NCBI RefSeq assembly: GCF_019904255.1
Contig: NZ_CP063203.1
Coordinates: 1,364,001 to 1,428,000 of the forward strand
Reading direction: 5' to 3'
Length of the DNA: 64,000 nt
Source: Marixanthomonas sp. SCSIO 43207
GTDB taxonomy: Bacteria; Bacteroidota; Bacteroidia; Flavobacteriales; Flavobacteriaceae
The notes beneath the pieces were generated by a model. That model saw nothing but the letters and a program-made list of their open reading frames with translations, was not told where the DNA came from and did not search any database. Below, piece by piece: positions 45,242 to 53,955 of the stretch (position 1 is its first letter; each line of letters begins with the position of its first letter). Both the position numbers and the translations under genes were made by a program.

Positions 45242-47329
45242 ATGAATACAGATGTAGAAAACCTGTTTAAAGACAAGGTAATGGGCCATCCGGCCGGATT
45301 ATTTGTTCTTTTCTTTACCGAAATGTGGGAGCGCTTTTCCTTTTACGGTATGCGTGTTTTACTTGTAAACTTTTTAACCATGGCAGCAATTGGGTATAAT
45401 CCCGGTTGGGAATGGACAGCTGCCAATGCAGGAGCCCTTTTTGGTACGTATGCAGGTTTACTATATTTAACCCCTATTCTTGGCGGTATCATTGCCGATA
45501 AGCTTACAGGATACCGTTGGGCAGTTGTTATAGGTGCTTTAATCATGACTCTTGGTCATGCAAGTATGGCACTAGAAACCGAAGCCTCACTATATGTTGG
45601 TTTGGCACTATTGGTTATTGGTACAGGTTTCTTTAAACCCAATATCACATCAATCATTTCTGAAATGTATAAGAAAAACCCTGAGAAAAAAGACGGTGCA
45701 TATACCATTTTTTATATGGGAGTAAATGCCGGGGCTTTCTTCGGAATGATGCTATGTGGTTACCTGGCCGAACGTGTTGGATGGTCTTGGGGCTTTGGTT
45801 TAGCCGGAATCTTCATGTTGTTAGGAACCTTGCAGTTTTGGCTTTCTAAAAATTTATTCGGAAAAATTGGAGCAAAGCCTACAAAACAACATGAAGTAGA
45901 ACTTCCTCAAAATATAAATGAAAAAAGCACTGAGCAAGATTTAGAAGATTCTGAAGAAAAACAAAATCCGTTTACTTTACTAGATAAAGTATTAATAGTA
46001 ATTACATCGCTAATAGGCTTAGGCTATTTGATAAATGACCCCTTATCAAAAATTGGAAATATAAACCTATTTCCTTATGAAGCCTTTGGTATTTCAGGTC
46101 AAATAGTAACAGTTTTAATCGGGTTGCTATTGTTTTTGGTGTTGGTGATAAGACGTATTTCAAGATATAGTAAAGTAGTACGAGATAGAATGATTGCCTT
46201 TGTGATTTTTGCCTTTTTTACTGTATTCTTTTGGTTGTCATTTGAACAAGGAGCATCATCATTAATTTTGTTTGCACGAGATAATGTTGATCGCGTTTTA
46301 AGTGGAAATTCAGCGGTAATTTACAACATAGTAAACATTCTTTTAACTGTTGTTCCGTTGGCAATAATCACCTATGTGTTAATTCTGCTTTGGAAAAAGA
46401 CTTTCAAAAAAATCCCAGGATCAAATATTGTGTTGGTGATTTGTTTCTTAGGAATGTGGGGTCTTGTAGGATGGATGTTGAACAGAGACCTTTCAACCAC
46501 AGCGTATGATGTGACTTACAAAGCCGTAGAAGTTCAAAACACAGACGAAGATGGAAATACCACAACAGATTACATTCCTGTAACAGAAGATACCAATCTT
46601 AAAACGGGAGTTACGGTTGTAGATAGAGTAACATCAATTTCAGAACCACAAGATTTTGCAGTAGGTTCAACTATAAAAATTATTAATAAGGATAATGAAG
46701 GAACCATCTTTGGATACCTTAACGAAGAGAAACTTGCTTTTGCTAAAGAAAACGCAATTGCACAAGGAAGAGACAGTGGTATAGTTGAAGCGACTGTTAC
46801 CGAGGTAAAAGACAACCAAGTTGAGATTACCGTGTCTTGGTTCAGTATTTTAAACTCTTTCTTTATTATTGCTTTTGCTTCTTTCTTTTCCAAATGGTGG
46901 GATAGTAAATACAATCCTTCTGCAGCTGCGAAGTATGCATTAGGTCTTATTATTATGGCAATAGGATTTGGCTTACTTGCTTACGGCTCACACGGTATTA
47001 CGGACGGTGTAAAAGTGAGTATGATTTGGTTAGTCTTTGCTTATCTTTTCCATACTTTAGGAGAACTATGTTTATCGCCTGTTGGGTTGTCGTACGTTTC
47101 AAAACTGGTGCCAGCTAGAATGATTGCACTTATGTTTGGAATGTGGTATTTGGCAATCGCAATAGGAAATAAACTAGCTGCTGTACTAGGAGGTCAAATT
47201 GAAAATATAACCGAGCAATATTCATTATCAACCTTCTTTTTAATTTTTACAATTGTACCAGCGGTAGCAGGTGTTTTAGTTTTCGCTTTAAATCCATTAC
47301 TAAAACGACTAATGCACGGCGTTCGATAA
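45242..47329 (+). CDS. POT-family proton-coupled peptide transporter
   Basis: A second POT transporter, 695 residues, similar in architecture to its upstream neighbour: FFTEMWERFSFYGMRVLLVNFL and GTGFFKPNITSIISEMYKKNP with YTIFYMGVNAGAFFG. It has a charged cytoplasmic linker near 210-240 (EKSTEQDLEDSEEKQNP) and a soluble insert of about 100 residues near 415-525 (VTYKAVEVQNTDEDGN and onward) before the last helices. The tandem arrangement suggests gene duplication and probably different peptide preferences. Confidence 0.92.
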   Translation: MNTDVENLFKDKVMGHPAGLFVLFFTEMWERFSFYGMRVLLVNFLTMAAIGYNPGWEWTAANAGALFGTYAGLLYLTPILGGIIADKLTGYRWAVVIGALIMTLGHASMALETEASLYVGLALLVIGTGFFKPNITSIISEMYKKNPEKKDGAYTIFYMGVNAGAFFGMMLCGYLAERVGWSWGFGLAGIFMLLGTLQFWLSKNLFGKIGAKPTKQHEVELPQNINEKSTEQDLEDSEEKQNPFTLLDKVLIVITSLIGLGYLINDPLSKIGNINLFPYEAFGISGQIVTVLIGLLLFLVLVIRRISRYSKVVRDRMIAFVIFAFFTVFFWLSFEQGASSLILFARDNVDRVLSGNSAVIYNIVNILLTVVPLAIITYVLILLWKKTFKKIPGSNIVLVICFLGMWGLVGWMLNRDLSTTAYDVTYKAVEVQNTDEDGNTTTDYIPVTEDTNLKTGVTVVDRVTSISEPQDFAVGSTIKIINKDNEGTIFGYLNEEKLAFAKENAIAQGRDSGIVEATVTEVKDNQVEITVSWFSILNSFFIIAFASFFSKWWDSKYNPSAAAKYALGLIIMAIGFGLLAYGSHGITDGVKVSMIWLVFAYLFHTLGELCLSPVGLSYVSKLVPARMIALMFGMWYLAIAIGNKLAAVLGGQIENITEQYSLSTFFLIFTIVPAVAGVLVFALNPLLKRLMHGVR

Positions 47330-47350
47330 TACACACAACAAATTCAAATA

Positions 47351-47381
47351 AAAAACGTTCCCAATGTGTGGAACGTTTTTT
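47351..47381 (+). terminator. Rho-independent terminator after the POT genes
   Basis: AAAAACGTTCC (47351-47361) pairs perfectly with GGAACGTTTTT (47370-47380) around an 8-nt loop; the T run extends to 47381. Confidence 0.88.
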
Positions 47382-47415
47382 GTTACAATAAAACATAAAA
47401 ATTTCGCAAATCGAT

Positions 47416-47949
47416 ATGAAAAAATTAATACTACTTTTAATACTGTTATCGGCAGGGACACTCACAGCTCAAAAAATTAATTGGATGACAATGAATGAAG
47501 CATTAGCCGCCCAAAAAAAAGAGCCTAAAAAAATCTTTATGGACGTCTATACAGATTGGTGTGGCCCTTGTAAATTACTAGACAGAAATACATTCAGCAA
47601 TAAAAAGGTTATCAATTTTATCAATGAAAACTATTATGCTGTAAAGTTTAATGCTGAAGGAACAGAAGAAATAACGTATCAAGATTTCACTTATACCAAT
47701 CCTAATTATAAGGAAGGAAGAAAAGGTCGAAACGCAACCCATTTTTTTGCTGATGCATTAAAATTAAGAGGCTATCCAAGCTTGGTCTTTTTTAAAGCCG
47801 ATGGAAGCTTAATACAAGCAATCCCTGGTTATAAAACACCTGAGCAATTAGAAATTTACCTCAAAATGATTGCCAATAACGATTATAAAAAACTAACATC
47901 GGCCGAAGCTTGGCAGGAATATCAAAAAAACTTTAAAGGTACTTTTTAA
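47416..47949 (+). CDS. Exported thioredoxin-family protein
   Basis: A signal peptide (KKLILLLILLSAGTLTAQ) is followed by a thioredoxin fold with the active site DWCGPCK (Cys49 and Cys52), the insert typical of the thioredoxin_7/DUF255-like group (DRNTFSNKKVINFINENYYAVKFNAEG), and the cis-proline loop GYPSLVFFKADG. It acts in the periplasm, either reducing disulfides or oxidising them; the WCGPC sequence favours a reductive role, for example on apocytochromes. Length 177. It is convergent with comEC. Confidence 0.88.
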   Translation: MKKLILLLILLSAGTLTAQKINWMTMNEALAAQKKEPKKIFMDVYTDWCGPCKLLDRNTFSNKKVINFINENYYAVKFNAEGTEEITYQDFTYTNPNYKEGRKGRNATHFFADALKLRGYPSLVFFKADGSLIQAIPGYKTPEQLEIYLKMIANNDYKKLTSAEAWQEYQKNFKGTF

Positions 47950-47975
47950 GAGTAGGTTTTTAGTTAAGTGTTTCA

Positions 47976-50006
47976 CTACTCTAAAATGAAGGCTCCCTTG
48001 TTACCAGTATAGTAAAAAGGGAGCTTTTTCTTTTCACACGTTTGACTCCATCTTTTTACATATGACTTGTAATTATTTCCGTCAGCTATAATTTGTGAAG
48101 GTCTAACAGTTTTAATCAATCGCTCTAGATTTACTCGGGGACTGCTTGTTAAAATAACAATATCTATAATTTTGTTTTTTGGAACAATGCCTAGGCTATC
48201 AAGTATTAAAATTGACTTATTGTTGTAGGAAAACACACTAGGTATTTCTCTTTCTGAAAAACTATCAATTTGCATTTCAGTGCGATATCCTTTAAAGGGA
48301 TAAGTATCTAAGTTTAAAAGGCTATCATTGCGTAAAATCATTAAAGTAGTCTTTTGTTTTATACCAATTGCAGTAGTTCTACTTTTATGAAATACAATCA
48401 ATTCATTGCTTGACGCTTTATATTTATCATAAATGTATGCTGAAAGTAGCAAGCAAACGGCTACTAAGGCTGCCTGTAAGCGTCTAGGAGAAAATCGTTT
48501 CAGTAATACTACTAAAGAAACAATTATGAGGTATAAGGAGATTACTTTTATTTCAGAAAAGTGAATGTCTTGAAACAAAAAAGCATCTTGTTTGGCAACC
48601 CAGTTGATAAAAGAATTTAACGTAGAAACAAATTTATTATAGAGAAAGGATAACCATTCAGGAAGTAAATCAATCGTAGAAAGTAAAACAATTAAAATAC
48701 CGGCTCCTAGCAAGATTCCCAAAAAGGGTAACACCCCGACATTTGTAAGTATAAATAATCCAGGAAATTGATGAAAATAATATAAACTTAAAGGAATTAC
48801 ACCCAGTTGTGCGGCTATCGTTACAGTAACAATAGCCCAAAATTTTCTTAAAAACCAGTTTTTTGGATACCAATACCCGAATAGTTTTGGTTGTATCAAT
48901 AATATAAAAAGAACAGCCAAGTAACTTAACTGAAACCCTACTTGAAATAACCATAAAGGGTTTATAAGTAACAACAGCAAATACGATAAAAATAATGTGT
49001 TTATGCTATTGGTGGGTTTCTGTATTTGTTCGGCAAAGAGAAATAACGAAAACATGGTTGCAGCTCTCACTACAGATGGTGACAAACCGGCAAGTAGTGC
49101 AAAGCAAAATAAACATAGTATTATTAATATGCCTTCAACTAGTTTTCCACGTTTTATGCTTCTTAATGGATAAAACAGCCATTTTAATATGAAAAATAAA
49201 ATACCAACGTGTAAGCCTGAAACTGCCAAAATATGTACAGCTCCAGCTGCGGCATAATTAGCATACAACGTTTTATCAATATCTCGACGCTGTCCCAAAA
49301 CCAAAGCCTGAATAATTGATTGCTCATCCTTAGTTATAGAGCTTTTTTTAAGTTTGCTTATAAGATGTTGTCGAATCCTTTCGGCAATTCCGCGAAGTGT
49401 GTACTCTCCTTTTTTTACTTTTAAAATGGCATTACGACTAATGCGTACTTGATTGTATACACCTAACTTTTCCATATAAGCTGCATAGTCAAATTGATGT
49501 GGGTTTAAGGGTTTCTGAATCTTGACAATTTTGGTAGATACTAATAAAATATCGTCAATAGTATGTTGCTTAGTAAGAGAATCTTTTTGAATGTTTACTA
49601 AGAGTTTGCCTTTAGTTTTTTTGTTTGAAACCGAAATACATTCGGCTAAATATTTATTGTTTAAGCGATCTGGTTTTAATATTTCAGTAATTTTTAAAGA
49701 AAGTAATATGTTTCCAGGCTTTGTTTTTTCTGGAATACGGTGTGAATAGTGATTTTTTTGAAATTGAGGAAACGTTACTTGATAACCGGAAAAACCCACT
49801 CCGAAGAAAAATAGATACGTTAATAGCCCAAATACAAATGACTTTTTAAGTTGCTTTTTTTCAATTTTCCAAATGATAAAAAGCAATATTAAAATTACCG
49901 GTAAATAGGGTAACATTAAATACGAAACTGAAAAGTAATAAGCGGCTAGTATTCCCAAAGTGAGGAACACCGCAAATTTTACCACAGCAAAGTTTATAAA
50001 CTTCAT
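47976..50006 (-). CDS. comEC: ComEC/Rec2-family DNA uptake protein
   Basis: A polytopic inner-membrane channel for single-stranded DNA during natural transformation. The N-terminal DUF4131-like part includes helices and the OB-like region; the Competence domain is clear in VLGQRRDIDKTLYANYAAAGAVHILAVSGLHVGILFFIL and AGLSPSVVRAATMFSLFLFA. The C-terminal part (about 540-676) follows the beta-lactamase-like domain outline but lacks the HxHxDH metal motif, so nuclease activity is unlikely. This shorter form is common in Bacteroidota. Length 676. Confidence 0.9.
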   Translation of the reverse strand: MKFINFAVVKFAVFLTLGILAAYYFSVSYLMLPYLPVILILLFIIWKIEKKQLKKSFVFGLLTYLFFFGVGFSGYQVTFPQFQKNHYSHRIPEKTKPGNILLSLKITEILKPDRLNNKYLAECISVSNKKTKGKLLVNIQKDSLTKQHTIDDILLVSTKIVKIQKPLNPHQFDYAAYMEKLGVYNQVRISRNAILKVKKGEYTLRGIAERIRQHLISKLKKSSITKDEQSIIQALVLGQRRDIDKTLYANYAAAGAVHILAVSGLHVGILFFILKWLFYPLRSIKRGKLVEGILIILCLFCFALLAGLSPSVVRAATMFSLFLFAEQIQKPTNSINTLFLSYLLLLLINPLWLFQVGFQLSYLAVLFILLIQPKLFGYWYPKNWFLRKFWAIVTVTIAAQLGVIPLSLYYFHQFPGLFILTNVGVLPFLGILLGAGILIVLLSTIDLLPEWLSFLYNKFVSTLNSFINWVAKQDAFLFQDIHFSEIKVISLYLIIVSLVVLLKRFSPRRLQAALVAVCLLLSAYIYDKYKASSNELIVFHKSRTTAIGIKQKTTLMILRNDSLLNLDTYPFKGYRTEMQIDSFSEREIPSVFSYNNKSILILDSLGIVPKNKIIDIVILTSSPRVNLERLIKTVRPSQIIADGNNYKSYVKRWSQTCEKKKLPFYYTGNKGAFILE
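47992..48029 (+). terminator. Possible terminator embedded in the 3' end of comEC
   Basis: GCTCCCTT (47992-47999) and AAGGGAGC (48017-48024), followed by five T (48025-48029), could end plus-strand transcription of the thioredoxin gene. The hairpin lies inside the last codons of the convergent comEC gene, so both functions share the bases. The loop is long (17 nt). Confidence 0.45.
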
Positions 50007-50152
50007 CTCCCCATACGAAGTTGATTAGTAAAAAGGGGAGCGTTCTAGTTTGAAAGATACTACAGTTATCTCAATTTAACAAATTAATGTAATATCCTGA
50101 TTTATAGCTGGTATCTTAAACAAATTCTTAACAACGAATCACTTGTAAATCT

Positions 50153-50170
50153 AACTAACAATCGTTAGTT
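50153..50170. promoter_or_regulatory. Predicted operator of the paa operon
   Basis: AACTAAC-AATC-GTTAGTT is a perfect 7+4+7 inverted repeat 26 bp upstream of the paaE start. Position and form (CTAAC-N4-GTTAG core) suit a TetR-family repressor such as PaaR, which responds to phenylacetyl-CoA in other bacteria. No regulator gene is in the window. Confidence 0.55.
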
Positions 50171-50196
50171 TTGTTATATTAATACGACTAAAAACT

Positions 50197-51270
50197 GTGG
50201 CAAAATTTCATAAACTAAAAATAAAAGACATCTACAAAGAGACAGATGACTGTTCTGTAGTTGTTTTTGACGTACCAGAAAACCTTTCTGAAGTTTTCAA
50301 ATTTAGACAAGGACAACATCTTACTTTAAAAGCTGATATTGATGGTGAAGATACTCGAAGATCGTACAGCTTGTGTTCAAGTCCGGCAGACAATGAATGG
50401 AAAGTAGCTGTAAAGCAAATTTACGGCGGTAAATTCTCAACTTTTGTCAATGAAACTTTACAAGCTGGCGATGAACTTGAAGTAATGGAGCCTAGTGGTA
50501 TGTTTGGAGTCAATGCCGAACCTGAAAAAGCGAAAAACTATCTCTTTTTTGCTGCAGGTAGTGGTATAACTCCAGTTTTATCTATGATCAAAACGCATTT
50601 AGCGTTAGAGCCTGATGCCACTTGTAAGTTGTTTTATGTGAATAAAACCGCAAAATCCATTATCTTTAAGGAAGAGTTAGAACAACTTCGTAATCAGTAC
50701 TTTGGCAGATTAGAGATTTATTATTTCTTAACCCGTGAAAGACGAGATATAGAATTATTTAACGGTCGTTTTGATGATGAGAAAATGAAAGTATTAACCA
50801 ATACGTTTATTGATATTCCAGATACTAGTGAAGTATTCTTATGTGGTCCAGAACAAATGGTTCATTATGTAAGTAATTATTTAGTAGAAGCTGGTCTCCC
50901 TAAGCATTTAGTTCATTTTGAATTATTTGTTACAGGTCTTTCAGAAGAAGATAAAAAACGTGCCGAACGTTTGGCAAAGCAAAATGTTGAAGGAGTTGAA
51001 GTAACCATAGTAGATGGAGGAAAAGAGTTTGAGTTTATCATGACAAAAGAGTATGATAATATTCTAGATGCCGCCCTAGGGGCAGGAGCAGATTTGCCGT
51101 TTGCGTGTAAAGGTGGAGTTTGTAGCACTTGTAAATGTAAGTTGCTAGAAGGAGACCTTGAAATGAAAATAAATTATGCCTTAGAAGATCACGAAGTAGC
51201 ACAAGATTATATACTTAGCTGTCAAGCTGTGCCTACATCTTCAAAAGTAAAGGTAGATTTTGATGTTTAA
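50197..51270 (+). CDS. paaE: Phenylacetyl-CoA epoxidase, reductase subunit
   Basis: Passes electrons from NADPH to the diiron centre of PaaA. It has an N-terminal FAD domain (TRRSYSLCSSP), an NAD(P) domain (FFAAGSGITPVLSMI, EVFLCGPEQMVHY) and a C-terminal plant-type 2Fe-2S domain whose cysteines lie in FACKGGVCSTCKCKLLEG, with a further Cys in YILSCQAVP. Length 357 is normal. The start is GTG at 50197. Having paaE first, ahead of paaABCD, differs from the E. coli order and is usual in Bacteroidota. Confidence 0.95.
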   Translation: MAKFHKLKIKDIYKETDDCSVVVFDVPENLSEVFKFRQGQHLTLKADIDGEDTRRSYSLCSSPADNEWKVAVKQIYGGKFSTFVNETLQAGDELEVMEPSGMFGVNAEPEKAKNYLFFAAGSGITPVLSMIKTHLALEPDATCKLFYVNKTAKSIIFKEELEQLRNQYFGRLEIYYFLTRERRDIELFNGRFDDEKMKVLTNTFIDIPDTSEVFLCGPEQMVHYVSNYLVEAGLPKHLVHFELFVTGLSEEDKKRAERLAKQNVEGVEVTIVDGGKEFEFIMTKEYDNILDAALGAGADLPFACKGGVCSTCKCKLLEGDLEMKINYALEDHEVAQDYILSCQAVPTSSKVKVDFDV

Positions 51271-51305
51271 TAGCTTATTGAATTAAGCTTAAAACCCAAA
51301 AAGTT

Positions 51306-52262
51306 ATGAGTGAAAAAGAAGTGAAAAATTTAGAAGAAATATTTGAAGCACGCATTGCGCGTGATGATAAGATAGAGCCAAAAGATTGGATGCCTGAAAA
51401 ATATAGAAAAACGCACATTAGGCAAATATCACAACACGCCCATTCTGAAATTGTAGGGATGCTTCCGGAAGGGAACTGGATTACCAGAGCACCCTCGTTG
51501 CGAAGAAAAGCAGCCTTATTGGCCAAGGTTCAAGATGAAGCTGGTCACGGGTTGTATCTATATTCGGCTTGTGAAACGTTAGGAATTTCAAGAGAAGACA
51601 TGTACGAGCAGTTGCATTCAGGAAAAGCAAAATACTCATCAATTTTTAACTACCCAACAATCACCTGGGCAGACATAGGTGCCATAGGTTGGTTGGTAGA
51701 TGGCGCAGCTATTATTAATCAAGTGCCACTGTGTAATACATCTTTTGGTCCTTACGCTCGTGCTATGGTACGTGTTTGTAAAGAAGAAAGTTTTCACCAA
51801 CGTCAAGGATACGAGATTATGTTAACGCTTTGCAATGGAACTGAAGAGCAGAAAGAAATGGCGCAAGATGCATTAAATCGCTGGTGGTGGCCAAGTTTGA
51901 TGATGTTTGGACCTACAGATGATATGTCTACGCATACTGAACAATCTATGAAATGGAAGCTAAAACGTAAAACCAACGATGAATTGCGTCAACAATTTAT
52001 TGATCAAACCGTTCCTCAAGCCGATATTTTAGGAATTACCGTTCCAGATCCAGATTTAAAATGGAATGAAGAAACCGGTCATTATGATTTTGGAGAAATT
52101 GATTGGGATGAGTTCTGGCAGGTAGTAAAAGGTCACGGTCCTTGTAATAAAGAACGCATGAAAGCCAGAGTAGATGCTTGGGAAAATGGAGAGTGGGTTC
52201 GTGATGCAGCAATGGCGCACGCTCAAAAGAAAGCTAATAAAAACGTAGCAAAAGCAAGTTAA
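51306..52262 (+). CDS. paaA: Phenylacetyl-CoA epoxidase, catalytic subunit
   Basis: Diiron oxygenase subunit that adds one oxygen atom to phenylacetyl-CoA, giving the 1,2-epoxide. The ferritin-like four-helix bundle shows the family sequences [42 protein letters not shown] (E..H ligands) and [18 protein letters not shown] (E...H ligands), then [11 protein letters not shown]. Length 318 matches PaaA. Next in order are paaB (1 bp away), paaC and paaD. Confidence 0.97.
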   Translation: MSEKEVKNLEEIFEARIARDDKIEPKDWMPEKYRKTHIRQISQHAHSEIVGMLPEGNWITRAPSLRRKAALLAKVQDEAGHGLYLYSACETLGISREDMYEQLHSGKAKYSSIFNYPTITWADIGAIGWLVDGAAIINQVPLCNTSFGPYARAMVRVCKEESFHQRQGYEIMLTLCNGTEEQKEMAQDALNRWWWPSLMMFGPTDDMSTHTEQSMKWKLKRKTNDELRQQFIDQTVPQADILGITVPDPDLKWNEETGHYDFGEIDWDEFWQVVKGHGPCNKERMKARVDAWENGEWVRDAAMAHAQKKANKNVAKAS

Positions 52263-52263
52263 A

Positions 52264-52557
52264 ATGGAAAACAATAAAAAAAATTGGCCCTTGTGGGAAA
52301 TATTTGTTCGAAGTAAAAACGGACTAGAACACCGTCACTTTGGGAGTCTTCACGCTGCAGATGCCGAAATGGCCTTAGAAAATGCACGAGATGTCTACAC
52401 AAGGCGCAATGAAGGTGTAAGTATTTGGGTTGTTGAAAGTAAAAATATTACAGCGTCAAACCCTAAAGATAACGGTGAGTTATTTGAACCAGCACAGGAT
52501 AAAGTATACCGTCATCCTACTTTTTATGATTTACCAGATGATGTAAAACACATGTAA
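52264..52557 (+). CDS. paaB: Phenylacetyl-CoA epoxidase, bridging subunit
   Basis: A small (97 residues) non-catalytic subunit needed for activity of the PaaABCE complex. The conserved start WPLWEIFVRSKNGLEHRHFGSLHAADAEMALENARDVY and the end with FYDLPDDVKHM are family-typical. It begins 1 bp after the paaA stop. Confidence 0.96.
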   Translation: MENNKKNWPLWEIFVRSKNGLEHRHFGSLHAADAEMALENARDVYTRRNEGVSIWVVESKNITASNPKDNGELFEPAQDKVYRHPTFYDLPDDVKHM

Positions 52558-52610
52558 TGTTTTCATACGCTATCTGGTTATAATTATACCGTATTTCAAA
52601 CAATAAAACT

Positions 52611-53366
52611 ATGAAAAAGAGTTTATACAATTACATAATTGGCATTGCCGATAATTCGCTTATTCTTGCTCAAAGGCTGGGTGAACTTTGTGGTCACGGT
52701 CCAACCCTAGAAACCGATATTGCAACCACAAATATTTCACTAGATTTATTAGGCCAGACCCGCAGTTATTACCAATATGCAGCAAAACTCACCGAACAAG
52801 AAGAAAAAACAGAAGACGATATTGCCTTTTTGAGAATTGAAAGAGAGTATAAAAATGTACTCTTAGTTGAACAGCCTAATACTCATTTTGGCTACATTAT
52901 AGCACGTCAATTTTTGTTTGATGTATATCACTTAATGTTGATGCAAAAACTTCAAAATAGCAAAGACGAGGTGCTTTCAGCTATTGCAAAAAAAGGAATA
53001 AAAGAAGTAAGTTATCACAAACGATTTTCTTCAGATTGGGTAAAACGTTTAGGTGATGGCACAGCAGAAAGTAAAGAAAAAATGCAAGAGGCTATAAATG
53101 ATTTGTGGCGTTTTACAGACGAGTTGTTTGATGAGACTGAAGCCGACAAAGAAATGATTAAACAAGAAATAGGAGTAGCTGTTTCTGAAATGAAAGAAGC
53201 TTATTATGAAGAAGTTTCAGAAATATTAAAAGAAGCTACACTTAATGTACCAGAAAGAAAGTACTTCACTCGCGGAGGGAAAAAAGGTATTCACACCGAA
53301 CATATGGGCTATATTTTGGCCGATTTACAGTACATGCAACGCACCTACCCAAATATGACTTGGTAA
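52611..53366 (+). CDS. paaC: Phenylacetyl-CoA epoxidase, structural subunit
   Basis: The PaaA partner in the epoxidase heterodimer; ferritin-like but lacking a full diiron site. Recognised by YIIGIADNSLILAQRLGELCGHGPTLETDIATTNISLDLLGQ, EQPNTHFGYIIARQFLFDVY and GKKGIHTEHMGYILADLQYMQRTYP. Length 251. The stop is 1 bp before paaD. Confidence 0.96.
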   Translation: MKKSLYNYIIGIADNSLILAQRLGELCGHGPTLETDIATTNISLDLLGQTRSYYQYAAKLTEQEEKTEDDIAFLRIEREYKNVLLVEQPNTHFGYIIARQFLFDVYHLMLMQKLQNSKDEVLSAIAKKGIKEVSYHKRFSSDWVKRLGDGTAESKEKMQEAINDLWRFTDELFDETEADKEMIKQEIGVAVSEMKEAYYEEVSEILKEATLNVPERKYFTRGGKKGIHTEHMGYILADLQYMQRTYPNMTW

Positions 53367-53367
53367 T

Positions 53368-53874
53368 ATGACCGAAACACTCAAAGCAAATATAGATTCA
53401 CATTTAATTCCGGTTTTGAAAACAGTTTCAGACCCCGAAATTCCTGTGCTTACTGTATTAGACTTGGGAGTAATACGTGAAGCTACCGAGCAAGAAGATG
53501 GCGTAGTATCTATTAAATTAACACCCACCTATTCAGGTTGTCCGGCTATGGATGTTATAGGTGATGATTTAAAAAAAGCCTTTTCTGAAATAGGAAAAAA
53601 AGCAACCATTGACCTAATTCTTTCTCCAGCCTGGAGCACCGATTGGATTTCAGAAGAAGGACTTCAAAAAATGGAAGCTTACGGTATTGCACGTCCATTA
53701 ACCGAAACAGCAGACAAAGGCGTATTGCTAGACAATAAAAAATTAGTAAAATGTACCAATTGTGGGAGTACAAACACCCACTTGGTCAGTCAATTTGGTT
53801 CAACAGCCTGTAAAGCGCTCTTTAAGTGTGATGACTGTCAAGAACCATTTGATTATTTTAAGTGTTTAAAGTAA
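53368..53874 (+). CDS. paaD: Phenylacetate pathway Fe-S/zinc assembly protein
   Basis: Needed for maturation of the epoxidase. Residues 10-100 form an MIP18/DUF59 domain (VLKTVSDPEIPVLTVLDLGVIR, TPTYSGCPAMDVIGDDL); the C-terminus is a zinc-ribbon-like Cys cluster (CTNCGS...TACKALFKCDDCQEPFDYFKC). Length 168 is normal. The first hairpin of a repeat pair (53877-53896) begins two bases after the stop codon. Confidence 0.95.
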   Translation: MTETLKANIDSHLIPVLKTVSDPEIPVLTVLDLGVIREATEQEDGVVSIKLTPTYSGCPAMDVIGDDLKKAFSEIGKKATIDLILSPAWSTDWISEEGLQKMEAYGIARPLTETADKGVLLDNKKLVKCTNCGSTNTHLVSQFGSTACKALFKCDDCQEPFDYFKCLK

Positions 53875-53876
53875 TA

Positions 53877-53951
53877 GTTCCCGTGAAGACAGGAATCTTG
53901 ATAAACAAAAGAAAAGACTAACAATAAAAAGATACCCGCCTTTGCGGGCAT
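53877..53951. repeat. Inverted pair of 20-nt hairpin repeats between paaD and paaG
   Basis: Left hairpin 53877-53896: GTTCCCGT-GAAG-ACAGGAAT. Right hairpin 53932-53951: ATACCCGC-CTTT-GCGGGCAT, an inverted, diverged form of the left one. Both have the 8-4-8 layout found at the ends of the GIY-YIG unit at 63185-63572. The left copy begins 2 bp after the paaD stop; the right ends 4 bp before the paaG start. Confidence 0.7.
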
Positions 53952-53955
53952 TAAT

